DNA of 56,545 bases, from NCBI GenBank assembly GCA_949916125.1, contig CATLEJ010000002.1:1-56545 (forward strand), read 5' to 3'. The notes under the pieces are model-generated. The model made no database searches and had not been told where the DNA came from. It worked only from the letters and a program-made list of their open reading frames with translations. Positions 7,958 to 17,480 of the stretch are shown one piece after another (positions within the stretch are counted from its first letter, which is position 1; each line of letters starts with the position of its first letter). The position numbers and the translations under genes were made by a program. The stretch is from an uncultured Oscillospiraceae bacterium. GTDB lineage: Bacteria > Bacillota > Clostridia > Oscillospirales > Oscillospiraceae.

Positions 7958-10900
7958 ATGAGACCATTGCGGCGATTGATTTCCGGCGCGCTCAGCCTGG
8001 CCATGATGTGGTCCCTGCTGGCGGCGGGGCTGCCTGCGGCGTCCGCCGCCCCGGCGGACGACCTCACCGGCTCCATCGGGCTGACCATCCGCTTCGACCT
8101 GCCCCAGACGGCAGCGGCTGCGGCGGCGCGGGGGATCTCCCTCGAGGTGAGCAGCGGCGGGCAGACGGCCCGCGTGACCCTGCCGGACGGGGCCGTCTCC
8201 ACCAACACCCTCGGGGCACAGGTCTCCGCCGTGGTGAAAAACACCGACGGCGTGGAGCTGACCCACGAGTCCCGGGTGGGCTACTATGAGGTGGAGCTGT
8301 CCGGCCTGCCCGCCGGTGGGCGGCGCTATGAGCTGACCCTCACCGGCAGGGGCTATCAGACCTTCTCCCAGACCGTGACCCTGGACGGCTACAGCCAGCA
8401 CGTCATCGTGGGCACCGGCGACGGCACCTTCTCCCTGGGCGATGTGAACGGGGACGGCGTGGTCAGCGACCTCGACCTCGCCGCCATGGACGGGCAGCTG
8501 GGGAAGACCGCCCAGCTCTCCATATACGACCTCAACGGCGACGGCCAGGTGGACGTGGCCGACCTGGCCTGTGTCAACCGCACCCGGAACGCCTCTGGGG
8601 CGGCCCAGGTGCTGGACACCGCCGCCATCGTCGCCCCCCAGGTGGACACCGCCGGCCTCGCCCTCACCGGCGGCACCGCCGACGACCTGTTCCGGGGGGA
8701 GCGGTCCGTCACCGTCAGCCCCGCGGCCGGGGGCGCGCTGGAGCTGCCCATCACCGTGGACAACGGCCCGGGGGTGGAGATGTCCGAGATTCAGATCACC
8801 TGCCCCGACGGGGCGGGCGCAGTGCAGGCGGGCTCCGCCCTGGTGGAGCTGGCCGACGGCTCCACCTTCCGCGCCCCCTTCGACACCGCCGCCCCGGCGG
8901 GGGTGTACGCCATCGGGGAGCAGGCGGGCCAGCGGGTGGTCTCCATCGACCTGGGCCGGAAGGTGGCCGTCAAGAAGGTCACCATCCAGGTCACCGCTAC
9001 CGCCGGCCAGGCCGGCTTTGCCACGGTGACCAAAATTGAGTTCCTCAAGGACATCGTGCCCGACAACCCGGTGAGCGATGCAGGCCGCGTCACCGGGGTC
9101 ACCGCCGCCCCCGGGGACGGCAGGGTCACCCTGTCCTGGGGCGCGGTACACAATGTGACGGGCTACACCGTGTCCTACGGCGCCAACAGCGGCGCGCTCA
9201 CCCAGACCGCGTCCTCCAACACCAACCAGGCCGTGATCTCCGGGCTGGACAACCTGAAGACCTACTACTTCCAGGTCACCGCCGTCAACGGCAGCTGGCG
9301 GGGCACGCCCTCCCGGACGGTGTCCGCCATGCCCCAGCCCAACGGGGCGCCCGGGGCCCCCTCCAACATCGCCGTGGCCGAGGCGGACCAGTCCCTGCGC
9401 CTGAGCTGGGGCCAGACCAAGGACGCGGCCTACTACCAAGTGTTCTTCCGCCCGAAGGGCCAGGGCGCGTTCCAGCAGTTCGGCGGCAACCTCACCGCCA
9501 CCACCGCCACCATCACCGGCCTGACCAACGGCACCGCCTACGAGGTGGCCGTCAAGGCGGGCAACCAGAAGGGGACGGGCCCCTATTCCGCCACCGCCCT
9601 GGGCACGCCCAGGCAGGAGGCGCTGGCCATGCCCGACCTGCCCGCGGAGGGCCGCATCGACAGCGGCATGGTGCAGTCCGTGACCATGGGCAATGCCAAC
9701 AACGTCAACCGCTCCCTGTGCCCCAATTTCAAGACGGAGCACGTGGTGGACGACGACGCGGCCACCTATTGGGTGGCCCGGGCCTGGTGGGAGTCCAGCC
9801 AGTTCACCTACACCTTCAAAGAGCCCCAGAACATGAACTACGCCATCCTGGTGCCCTACCTGGGCGGGAACTACAAGTACGCCCTGCGGTCCTACACCGT
9901 CACCGCCAAAAACAGCGCGGGGGAGACGGTGCTGGCCCAGACGCTGTACTACGCCCGCTCCATGGACCCCAGCAAAAACTACCTGGTCCTCACCTTCCCC
10001 CTGCTGGAGGACGTGAAGGAGATCTCCTTTACCCTCAATGAGCGGGAGGGAAACGGCTGCCGGGTGAGCATCTCCGAGATGGCCTTCTACAAGAGCGACA
10101 CCCTGCCGGACGACATTGCCGCCCTCTTTGCCGACGGCAGCTTTACCGCCCTGCGGCCCGGCGTCACCCAGGGGACCATCGACGCTTTGTCGGCGCGGCT
10201 GGCGGCCAAGGCCGACTTTTACCTGGATCTGGCCCGCCTCCAGGACGAGCTGAAGCTGGCCTCCGCCCTGCTGGCCGGGGACGGCTCCGCCCTGGGCCTG
10301 GTGAAATCCGGCTTCCAGAGCCGCGCCGCCGCCAAGGACGCCGCCTGCGGCCAGGGCGGCAGCGACCTCCAGCCCCTGGGCGTCACCGCCCGGGCGGGCT
10401 CGGTGGTGGCGGTGTACGCCTCCCTGCCGGGGGACGCGCCGGTGTACGTCACCCCCACCCAGTACTACGGGGAGTCCGGCATCTGGCGGGGCAGCCCCGT
10501 CAGGCTGGAGAACGGCCGCAACTATATCTATGTGCCCAAGATCGGTTCCCTGTCCGACGAGCGGGGCGGCCCGCTGTACCTGAGCTACGGCGGGGACAAC
10601 CCCGGCGCCATCCGCATCCAGGCCCGGGTGGACGGCAACTCCTTCGCCATGCCCGTGCTGGAGCTGTCCGGCTGGTATGACATGAACGAGGCCGCCCGCC
10701 GCCAGGCCATCCGCGCCTATGTGGAGCAGCTCCAGGCCCACGTGTCCGCCATCAAAACCACCGCGCCGGGCACCGATATCCGCAATGTCACCGAGATCTC
10801 CACCCCCAGCGTGCTGCTGTCCCTCCCCGCGGACCGGGTTCTGGCCGGGCTGACCGGGGTGGGCGCCGCCGTGGACGCCATGGTGGAGGCCATGTACCAG

Positions 10901-12736
10901 AACGTGCTGGCCTGGGAGGACGTGCTCTATGTGGCCAACCAGGTGCAGGGCATCGTGCCCGCCGGCGGGGCCCGGACGGACGCCTACCGCTACCCCATGA
11001 CCACCCGCCAGAATATCCGCTATATGCGGATGTTCGCCGGGGCCTTCATGTACGCCGCCGGCAGCCACATCGGCATCGGCTACGGCTCCGCCCAGGGCAT
11101 GGTGTGCGGGCGGCCCGTGTCCCAGACCGGCGCGGGCAACGCCAACGGGCTGTTTGGCTGGGGCATCGCCCATGAGATCGGCCACAACATGGACAAGCTG
11201 GGCAAGGCCGAGATCACCAACAACATCTACGCCCTGGCCGTCCAGGCCTGGGACGGCGGCTCCATGGTCCGGCCCACCCGCCTGACCCTCAGCAATATCT
11301 GGCCCGCCGTCTACGACAAGACCGCCCAGGGCCGACCCGGCTCCGCCGGCAGTGTGTTCGTCCAGCTGGGGATGTACTGGCAGCTCCACCTGGCCTACGA
11401 CAGCGCCGCCAAGCCCCTGGACTTCTACAACCGCTTCTTCGCCGCCTGGAAGGCCGGCCGCTACAGCGGCTACACCTACGACGAGCGGGTGGCCCTCATT
11501 GCCTCCGAGACCGCGGGCCGCGACCTCACCGAGTTCTTCACCCGCTGGGGCCTGATCCTGGGCGACGGCGCCAAGGCGGAGCTGGCAAAGCTGCCCGCCG
11601 AGACCCGGGCCGTCTGGTACCTGAACGACGATTCCTACGCCTACCGCCTGCAAAACGGCAGGGCCTTCGCGGGGACGGTGTCCGCCTCCGCCTCCGTCCA
11701 GGCAAACCAGGCCACCGTGGCCGTCTCCGGCGGGGACGACACCGTGCTGGGCTACGAGATCCTGCGCAACGGCAGCCCCATCGGCTTCACCACCGGGACC
11801 TCCTACACCGACGACCTGGGCGCGGCCAACAACCTGACCTATACCTACTCCGTCATCCCCGTGGACAAACTGGGCAACCGGGGGGCCGCCGTGTCCGCCG
11901 GGCAGGTCCGGGTGGCCTACGACAAGACCATCCCCGCCGACCAGTACACCCTGACCCGCAGCGGCGCGGATGTGGAGATCACCATGAAGGGCGGGGCCGT
12001 CCCCGTCACCGGGCTGAAGGTGAGCGGCGGGAGCCTGGCCGGCTGCACCGTCACCGCCCGCCTGGCCGGCGCGTCCCAGTGGACGCCCGTCACCCTGGGC
12101 CCGGCCCTCAACGGCGGCGGGCTGGCCTACTTCGCCAAGCCCGGCGCCTCCGGCGACAGCCGCATCTGGACCTATGACGTGTCCGCCCTGCGCATCGAAG
12201 GCCTGCCCGCCGGGGCCGGTCTGGAGCTGCTGGACTACCCCGGCGACCGGGTGGACCTCTACGAGGGGGCGGCTGTGGGCCGCCTGGCCCAGCCCCTGGC
12301 CTATGACGGCGGAACCGTCGCCGCGGGCACGCTGGTCATCGTGGGCACATACCGGGGCGACCCGGTGTTCAACACCCTGGAGGTGCAGGCCCGCTACAAC
12401 ACCACCGCCGAGGCCCAGGAGGAAAACGGCGTCACCAGCATGGAGCGCCCCATGAACGGCTTCTCCCTGTTCTACGCCGAAATCCCGGCGGACGGCCAGG
12501 TGAGCGACACCAGCGACGGCTTCTGGGTGTTTGTGCCCGACCTGGACGCCGAAAAGAAGCTCAACGCCGAGAACGGCGTGACCGCCGACGACCCCACGGA
12601 GATCCGCGTGGTGCTTTACCGGGAGGACAACGCCTACGGCGGCGCGGGTCGGCGGGTGACCAGCGAGACGCTGTGGACCAGTTACCCCCAGACCGATACC
12701 CTGCCCCAGATCGTCCTGACGGGCGGGGGCGTCTAA
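7958..12736 (+). CDS. Secreted M60-like metallopeptidase with dockerin and fibronectin III domains
   Basis: 1592 residues with a signal peptide (cleavage near ASAA, about residue 31). In order: beta-rich N-terminal region; a two-repeat dockerin at about 160-215 (DVNGDGVVSDLDL and DLNGDGQVDVADL calcium loops); two fibronectin III modules (about 378-460 and 465-550); a discoidin-like sugar-binding module (about 575-710); an M60-like peptidase domain with HEIGH (near 1071) as zinc site; and C-terminal beta-sandwich domains. M60-like enzymes cut mucin-type glycoproteins, so host mucin is a likely substrate (inference). The dockerin implies docking onto a cohesin partner; the next gene encodes an SLH protein with a cohesin-like N-terminus. 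The start is supported by AAAGGA. There is no SLH or sortase signal of its own. Confidence 0.9.
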   Translation: MRPLRRLISGALSLAMMWSLLAAGLPAASAAPADDLTGSIGLTIRFDLPQTAAAAAARGISLEVSSGGQTARVTLPDGAVSTNTLGAQVSAVVKNTDGVELTHESRVGYYEVELSGLPAGGRRYELTLTGRGYQTFSQTVTLDGYSQHVIVGTGDGTFSLGDVNGDGVVSDLDLAAMDGQLGKTAQLSIYDLNGDGQVDVADLACVNRTRNASGAAQVLDTAAIVAPQVDTAGLALTGGTADDLFRGERSVTVSPAAGGALELPITVDNGPGVEMSEIQITCPDGAGAVQAGSALVELADGSTFRAPFDTAAPAGVYAIGEQAGQRVVSIDLGRKVAVKKVTIQVTATAGQAGFATVTKIEFLKDIVPDNPVSDAGRVTGVTAAPGDGRVTLSWGAVHNVTGYTVSYGANSGALTQTASSNTNQAVISGLDNLKTYYFQVTAVNGSWRGTPSRTVSAMPQPNGAPGAPSNIAVAEADQSLRLSWGQTKDAAYYQVFFRPKGQGAFQQFGGNLTATTATITGLTNGTAYEVAVKAGNQKGTGPYSATALGTPRQEALAMPDLPAEGRIDSGMVQSVTMGNANNVNRSLCPNFKTEHVVDDDAATYWVARAWWESSQFTYTFKEPQNMNYAILVPYLGGNYKYALRSYTVTAKNSAGETVLAQTLYYARSMDPSKNYLVLTFPLLEDVKEISFTLNEREGNGCRVSISEMAFYKSDTLPDDIAALFADGSFTALRPGVTQGTIDALSARLAAKADFYLDLARLQDELKLASALLAGDGSALGLVKSGFQSRAAAKDAACGQGGSDLQPLGVTARAGSVVAVYASLPGDAPVYVTPTQYYGESGIWRGSPVRLENGRNYIYVPKIGSLSDERGGPLYLSYGGDNPGAIRIQARVDGNSFAMPVLELSGWYDMNEAARRQAIRAYVEQLQAHVSAIKTTAPGTDIRNVTEISTPSVLLSLPADRVLAGLTGVGAAVDAMVEAMYQNVLAWEDVLYVANQVQGIVPAGGARTDAYRYPMTTRQNIRYMRMFAGAFMYAAGSHIGIGYGSAQGMVCGRPVSQTGAGNANGLFGWGIAHEIGHNMDKLGKAEITNNIYALAVQAWDGGSMVRPTRLTLSNIWPAVYDKTAQGRPGSAGSVFVQLGMYWQLHLAYDSAAKPLDFYNRFFAAWKAGRYSGYTYDERVALIASETAGRDLTEFFTRWGLILGDGAKAELAKLPAETRAVWYLNDDSYAYRLQNGRAFAGTVSASASVQANQATVAVSGGDDTVLGYEILRNGSPIGFTTGTSYTDDLGAANNLTYTYSVIPVDKLGNRGAAVSAGQVRVAYDKTIPADQYTLTRSGADVEITMKGGAVPVTGLKVSGGSLAGCTVTARLAGASQWTPVTLGPALNGGGLAYFAKPGASGDSRIWTYDVSALRIEGLPAGAGLELLDYPGDRVDLYEGAAVGRLAQPLAYDGGTVAAGTLVIVGTYRGDPVFNTLEVQARYNTTAEAQEENGVTSMERPMNGFSLFYAEIPADGQVSDTSDGFWVFVPDLDAEKKLNAENGVTADDPTEIRVVLYREDNAYGGAGRRVTSETLWTSYPQTDTLPQIVLTGGGV

Positions 12737-12752
12737 GAAGGAGGGCATCCCC

Positions 12753-13766
12753 ATGAAACGAATCCTTTCCGCGCTTTTGGCGGCGGCGCTGGCCGTCTCC
12801 CTGCTGGCCGTCTCCGCCGCCGCGGCGGCCCCCGCCCCCTGGGTCCAGGCGGACGGGCTGGGCACCGCCAGCCAGACCATCAGCCTGCGGGGCCTGTCCG
12901 GCAGCTGCGACGCGGTCCAGATCACCCTGACCCTGGACCGGGCCCCCTCCGGGTTCACCTTTGACCCGTCCCTGTCCGGGGAGGGCTGCCACACCGCCTT
13001 TACCGTGGACGGGAACAGCATCACCCTGTATGTCACCTCCCGGGACCAGCTCAATTTAGGGGACACGATCCTGCTGGGTGTGCTCACGTCGGACAGGGCC
13101 TTCCAGGTGACGTCCGCCTCCAAACTGAAGCTGCTGGACCTGGACGGTCCGTCGGAGCAGGAGCGCAGCTACGCCGCCGTGGGCGTGGGCTCCCCCGCCG
13201 CCCTCCCCTTCACCGACGTGCCGGAGGCCGAGTGGTTCTATGACGCGGTGGTCTACGCCTACCAGGCGGAGCTGATGAACGGCGTCACCGCCACCACTTT
13301 CAACCCCCTGGGCTCCACAACCCGGGGCATGATCGTCACCATCCTCTGGCGGATGGAGGGCGAGCCGGTGGTCAACTACCTGCTCCCCTTCCCCGATGTG
13401 GCCCAGGGCGTCTGGTACACCGAGGCCATCCGCTGGGCCACCTCCAACCTCATTGTCAGGGGCTTCCCCAACGGCCAGTTCCGGCCGGAGGACCCCATCA
13501 CCCGGGAGCAGATGGCGGCCATCCTCTACAATTACGCCAAATACAAAGGGTACGACGTCAGCGGCCGGGCGAACCTGTCCGCCCTGTTCCCCGACGCGGC
13601 CCAGGTGAACGCCTACGCCGTGGACGCCCTGTCCTGGGCCAACCACGCCAAGCTCATCAACGGCGAGGCCAAAGGCAGCGCGGTGCTGCTCAACCCCCTG
13701 GGCTCCGCCACCCGCGCCCAGGCCGCCGCCATCCTGATGCGCTTCCGCGAGAACATCGCGAAGTGA
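12753..13766 (+). CDS. SLH-domain surface protein with cohesin-like N-terminal domain
   Basis: 337 residues. A signal peptide (about 1-26) is followed by a beta-sandwich of about 110 residues whose pattern (ITLTLDRAPSGFTFDPS, LNLGDTILLGVL) resembles a short cohesin. Three SLH repeats fill about 155-337 (FTDVPEAEWFYDAV, FPDVAQGVWYTEAI and a third starting LFPDAAQ), which bind the secondary cell-wall polymer. It lies 16 nt behind the dockerin protease with a strong AAGGAGGG site, so the two are co-expressed. A role as cell-wall anchor for the protease is an inference. The cohesin assignment is tentative because the domain is shorter than usual. Confidence 0.8.
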   Translation: MKRILSALLAAALAVSLLAVSAAAAAPAPWVQADGLGTASQTISLRGLSGSCDAVQITLTLDRAPSGFTFDPSLSGEGCHTAFTVDGNSITLYVTSRDQLNLGDTILLGVLTSDRAFQVTSASKLKLLDLDGPSEQERSYAAVGVGSPAALPFTDVPEAEWFYDAVVYAYQAELMNGVTATTFNPLGSTTRGMIVTILWRMEGEPVVNYLLPFPDVAQGVWYTEAIRWATSNLIVRGFPNGQFRPEDPITREQMAAILYNYAKYKGYDVSGRANLSALFPDAAQVNAYAVDALSWANHAKLINGEAKGSAVLLNPLGSATRAQAAAILMRFRENIAK

Positions 13767-13789
13767 CGCGCCAAGCCCCCATACGCCTC

Positions 13790-13822
13790 ACGGCCCCTCC
13801 CCGGATCGCGGGGAGGGGCCGT
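13790..13822 (+). terminator. Terminator after the SLH protein
   Basis: A perfect 13-bp stem ACGGCCCCTCCCC/GGGGAGGGGCCGT with a 7-nt loop; only a short AAATTT follows. A second GC-rich palindrome (CCCCGCCCGGC/GCCGGGCGGGG) lies at about 13857-13880. Confidence 0.7.
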
Positions 13823-13950
13823 GCGCAAATTTCCCACCGTTCCGTCCTTCGCCTCCGCCCCGCCCGGCCTGCCGGGCGGGGCGTCCCCTTACCCCGGGGC
13901 CGGCGCCCTGCCGGTCCCCGGCGCAGCTTTGCATCCACAATCTGTTTCCC

Positions 13951-13979
13951 TTGTATTTCCCCGAAAAATGTCGTATGAT
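13951..13979 (+). promoter_or_regulatory. Sigma-A promoter for the TGS nucleoside kinase
   Basis: TTGTAT, 17-nt spacer, TATGAT, about 110 nt before the start codon. Confidence 0.65.
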
Positions 13980-14088
13980 AGAACCAGAGCATCTGAAAAC
14001 GCGGACGATGCCCTCTGCGGCCGGACAGATGGGGCGCCCGGCGGCCCGCCACCCTGACGGGATCATCATACATAAAGGAGGCCCTCCC

Positions 14089-15759
14089 ATGAACAAGGAG
14101 AGAATGGTAAATGTCACAGTGGACGGCAAGGCGTACTCCTATCCCTATGGGACGCCCTACCGCGCCATCGCGGCGGATTTCCAGCACCTGTTCCCCTACG
14201 ACATCCTGCTGGTCAACCGGGACGGGAAGCTGTGTGAGCTGCACAAGCTGCTGGACCGGGACTGCTCGCTGAAGATGGTCACCGCACAGGATGTCCCCGG
14301 CATCCAGACCTATGAGCGCAGCGCGGTTTTTCTCCTGCTGAAGGCCTTTTACGATGTGGCGGGCAAAGAGAATATTGACCGCATCAGCGTGGAATACTCT
14401 CTCAGCCGCTCCCTTTTCATCAAGGCCCAGGGGAACTTCGTCCTGGACCAGCCCCTGCTGGACCGGGTGGAGGCGCGGATGCGGGAGCTTTCCGACCAGG
14501 CGCTGCCCATCGAAAAGCGGTCCATCAACACCGACGACGCCATGGACCTGTTCCGCCGGGAGCGGCTGTTCCACAAGGCCGACCTGCTCAGCTTCCGGGT
14601 CAACTCCCACGTCAACGTCTACTCCCTGGACGGCTTTGTGGACTATTTCTACGGCTATATGGCGCCGGACACCGGCTATATCCGCTGTTTCGCCCTGGAG
14701 CTGTTCGAGGACGGCTTCATCCTGCGCCTGCCCACCCTGAAGGACCCCGGCCGCCTGGGTGAGTTCCAGCCCTCTATGAAGGTATTTCGGGCGCTGCATG
14801 AGTCCACCCTGAGCGCCGGGGCGCTGCACGCCTCCCACGTGGCCGACCTGAATATGGCCATCGCCCAGGGCAGCGCCACCTCCCTCATCCTGGCCCACGA
14901 GGCCATGATGGAGAAAAAGATCGGCGACATCGCCGCCGAGATCGCCGCCCGGAAGGGGGTCCGCTTCATCATGATCGCCGGGCCGTCCTCCTCCGGCAAG
15001 ACCACCTTCTCCCACCGGCTGTCCACCCAGCTGCGGGCCTGCGGCCTGCGCCCCCACGCCATCGCCACGGACAACTACTTCAAAAACCGGGAGGATACCC
15101 CCAGGGACGAAAACGGCAATTATGACTTTGAGGGCCTGGGCGCCATGGACGTGGAGCAGTTCAACACCGACATGGTGCGGCTCCTCCACGGCGAGACGGT
15201 GGAGCTGCCCACCTTCAACTTCAAGCGGGGCGCCCGGGAATACAGCGGGAATTACCTGACCCTCGGCGAGGGGGACGTGCTGGTCATCGAGGGCATCCAC
15301 TGTCTGAACGACAAGTTCACCCACTCCCTGCCTGCGGAGAGCAAGCACCGGATCTATATCAGCTGCTTGACCACGCTGAACATCGACGACCACAACCGCA
15401 TCCCCACCACCGACGCCCGCCTGCTGCGGCGGATCGAGCGGGACGCCCGCACCCGGGGCTACAGCGCCCAGGCCACCATCAAAATGTGGCCCTCCGTCCG
15501 CCGGGGGGAGGAGCAGAACATCTTCCCCTTCCAGGACAGCGCGGACACGGTGTTCAACTCCGCCCTGATTTACGAAACCTCCCTGCTGAAGCCCTATGTG
15601 CAGCCCCTGCTGTTCGGCGTCCCCCGGGACAGCGAGGAGTACATCGAGGCCAAGCGGCTGCTGAAGTTCCTGAACTACTTCCTCCCCATCCCGGCGGACA
15701 ACATCCCCAAAACCTCCCTGATGCGGGAATTCATCGGCGGGGGCTGCTACCACGCCTGA
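14089..15759 (+). CDS. Uridine kinase-like nucleoside kinase with TGS domain
   Basis: 556 residues. The N-terminus (about 1-65) resembles a TGS domain, followed by a region related to the threonyl/alanyl-tRNA synthetase editing domain (about 70-230), and a C-terminal P-loop kinase (GPSSSGKTTF at about 303-312, then a uridine-kinase-like DNYFKNRED and VIEGIHCLND). This architecture is widespread in Firmicutes and is usually annotated as a nucleoside kinase, but its physiological substrate is not settled. ATG at 14089 follows AAAGGAGG. The sulfatase gene follows after an 80-nt gap. Confidence 0.88.
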   Translation: MNKERMVNVTVDGKAYSYPYGTPYRAIAADFQHLFPYDILLVNRDGKLCELHKLLDRDCSLKMVTAQDVPGIQTYERSAVFLLLKAFYDVAGKENIDRISVEYSLSRSLFIKAQGNFVLDQPLLDRVEARMRELSDQALPIEKRSINTDDAMDLFRRERLFHKADLLSFRVNSHVNVYSLDGFVDYFYGYMAPDTGYIRCFALELFEDGFILRLPTLKDPGRLGEFQPSMKVFRALHESTLSAGALHASHVADLNMAIAQGSATSLILAHEAMMEKKIGDIAAEIAARKGVRFIMIAGPSSSGKTTFSHRLSTQLRACGLRPHAIATDNYFKNREDTPRDENGNYDFEGLGAMDVEQFNTDMVRLLHGETVELPTFNFKRGAREYSGNYLTLGEGDVLVIEGIHCLNDKFTHSLPAESKHRIYISCLTTLNIDDHNRIPTTDARLLRRIERDARTRGYSAQATIKMWPSVRRGEEQNIFPFQDSADTVFNSALIYETSLLKPYVQPLLFGVPRDSEEYIEAKRLLKFLNYFLPIPADNIPKTSLMREFIGGGCYHA

Positions 15760-15838
15760 GAACCTGTACCCACAACCTCAACCCACCGCCTGGCCGGGCC
15801 TTTTCCCGCCATGCCGCCGCTGAAAGGAGCGCAACCCC

Positions 15839-17209
15839 ATGCCCTGTAACATCGTCTTCTACTTTACCGACCAGCAGCGCTGGGATACCTGCGGCTGCTT
15901 CGGCCAGCCCCTGGACGTCACCCCCAACCTGGACCGCCTGGCCGGGGAGGGCGTGAAGTTCGACAACGCCTTCTCCCCCCAGCCGGTGTGCGGCCCCTGC
16001 CGGGCCCTGTTCCAGACCGGCAGGTGGCCCACCGACATCGGCTGCTTCCGCAACGACATCATGCTCCCCGCCGGCGTCCCGACGCTGGGCGGCCTGATGG
16101 AGCAGGCAGGATACGAAACGGCCTATATCGGCAAGTGGCACCTGGCCAGCCAGGGCACGCCGGACAAGCCCTTCTCCCTGGTGGACCACACGGTCACCCC
16201 CATCCCCCGGGAGCTGCGGGGCGGGTACACCGGCTACTGGCGGGCCGCCGACGTGCTGGAGTTCACCTCCCACGGCTACGACGGCTTCGTCTTTGACGAG
16301 GACAACAACCGGGTGGACTTCAAGGGCTACCGGGCGGACTGCATCACCGACATGGCGCTGGAATTTTTCGACGCCTATGACGGGAAGAGGCCCTTCTTCA
16401 TGACCATCTCCCAGATCGAACCCCACCACCAGAACGACCGGGGGCACTACGAGGGGCCGGAGGGCTCCAAAGAGCGGTTCAAAGATTTTGTCCTGCCGGA
16501 GGATCTGAAGGCCCCCGGGGGCAACGGGTTGGAGGAATACCCCGACTACCTGGGCCAGTGCGCCAGCCTGGATTGGAACCTGGGCCGCCTGGTGGCCCGG
16601 CTGAAGGAGGAGGGGCTGTATGAGGACACGGTGATCCTCTTTTCCTCCGACCACGGCTCCCACTTCAAGACCCGCAACCGGGACGCCCACCTCAACGGCG
16701 GGGACGACTACAAGCGCACCTGCCATGACGCCGCCCTCCACGTGCCGCTGGTCATCGCCGGCGGGCCCTTCCGGGGCGGGAAAACGGTGTCCGAGCTGGT
16801 GAGCACCGCCAGCCTGCCCAAGACCATCCTGGCCCTGGCCGGGGTGGACGTGGGGGACGCCATGATCGGGGAAAACCTGCTGGACGTGGTGGAGAACAGG
16901 GACCCCCACAGGCCCAACGAGGTATTTGCCCAGATCTCGGAGAGCCGGGTGGGCCGGTGCCTGCGCACACCGGACTACCTCTATTCCGTCTACGCCCCCG
17001 GCGTCAACGGCTTCCAGGTCCCGGCGGCCCAGGCCTATGCCGACGACTTCCTCTATGATTTGAAGCGGGACCCCTTCCAGCTGGACAACCGGGCGGACGA
17101 CCCCGCCTACGCGGAGGTAAAGGCGGGGCTGCGCCGGCGCCTGCTGGACTGGATCGAGCGGGCGGAGGGGGCCCGGCCCGTGATCGCCGACGCGCCGCAA
17201 AAGAAGTAA
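15839..17209 (+). CDS. Sulfatase (formylglycine-dependent), probably cytoplasmic
   Basis: 456 residues of the sulfatase/alkaline phosphatase superfamily. The metal-binding start NIVFYFTDQQRWD, the signature Cys51 in CGPCR (C-x-P-x-R, matured to formylglycine), GKWHL and the later SSDHG metal site are all present. No signal peptide is visible, so it would act on imported sulfated sugars. The Cys-type active site requires a radical-SAM maturase in anaerobes, and none is in the window. With the mucin-type protease upstream it could serve sulfated host glycans, though choline- or other organic sulfates cannot be excluded. ATG at 15839 follows AAAGGAG. Confidence 0.88.
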   Translation: MPCNIVFYFTDQQRWDTCGCFGQPLDVTPNLDRLAGEGVKFDNAFSPQPVCGPCRALFQTGRWPTDIGCFRNDIMLPAGVPTLGGLMEQAGYETAYIGKWHLASQGTPDKPFSLVDHTVTPIPRELRGGYTGYWRAADVLEFTSHGYDGFVFDEDNNRVDFKGYRADCITDMALEFFDAYDGKRPFFMTISQIEPHHQNDRGHYEGPEGSKERFKDFVLPEDLKAPGGNGLEEYPDYLGQCASLDWNLGRLVARLKEEGLYEDTVILFSSDHGSHFKTRNRDAHLNGGDDYKRTCHDAALHVPLVIAGGPFRGGKTVSELVSTASLPKTILALAGVDVGDAMIGENLLDVVENRDPHRPNEVFAQISESRVGRCLRTPDYLYSVYAPGVNGFQVPAAQAYADDFLYDLKRDPFQLDNRADDPAYAEVKAGLRRRLLDWIERAEGARPVIADAPQKK

Positions 17210-17271
17210 CCGCCCCCTTTGGAAGCCAGCGCCGCCCCGGCCTGGGCCCCGCTGGCGGCGGTTGACCCTGG

Positions 17272-17295
17272 CAGGGGCGGCGTCGGCCGCCCCTG
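17272..17295 (+). terminator. Terminator after the sulfatase
   Basis: CAGGGGCGGC/GCCGCCCCTG stem with a 4-nt loop; TCTTCCGCCCATTTTC follows. Another stem (CCAGCG/CGCTGG) is just upstream. Confidence 0.6.
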
Positions 17296-17336
17296 TCTTC
17301 CGCCCATTTTCTTGCCCGGATTTCTCAGGATTGAGA

Positions 17337-17366
17337 TTGCATTGCCGCCATGCCATGCTGTATAAT
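17337..17366 (+). promoter_or_regulatory. Sigma-A promoter for the hemerythrin-receiver protein
   Basis: TTGCAT, 18-nt spacer, consensus TATAAT; leader of about 110 nt. Confidence 0.7.
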
Positions 17367-17480
17367 GGGCGTATAGGATTTGCCCGGACCAGGCGCAGTC
17401 GCCCGCCGCCCAGGCTCCCCCCGGTCGGGGGCTTTCATTAAAACAGCCGCAGGACGGCCCGCGGCAGAGGAGGATTTGGT

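Noticed and set aside
7355-13123. 1922-codon ORF on the minus strand
   Set aside because: Antisense to the M60 protease and SLH genes; the sequence is low-complexity Gly/His/Val/Ala-rich, typical of GC-rich shadow frames, and has no domain.
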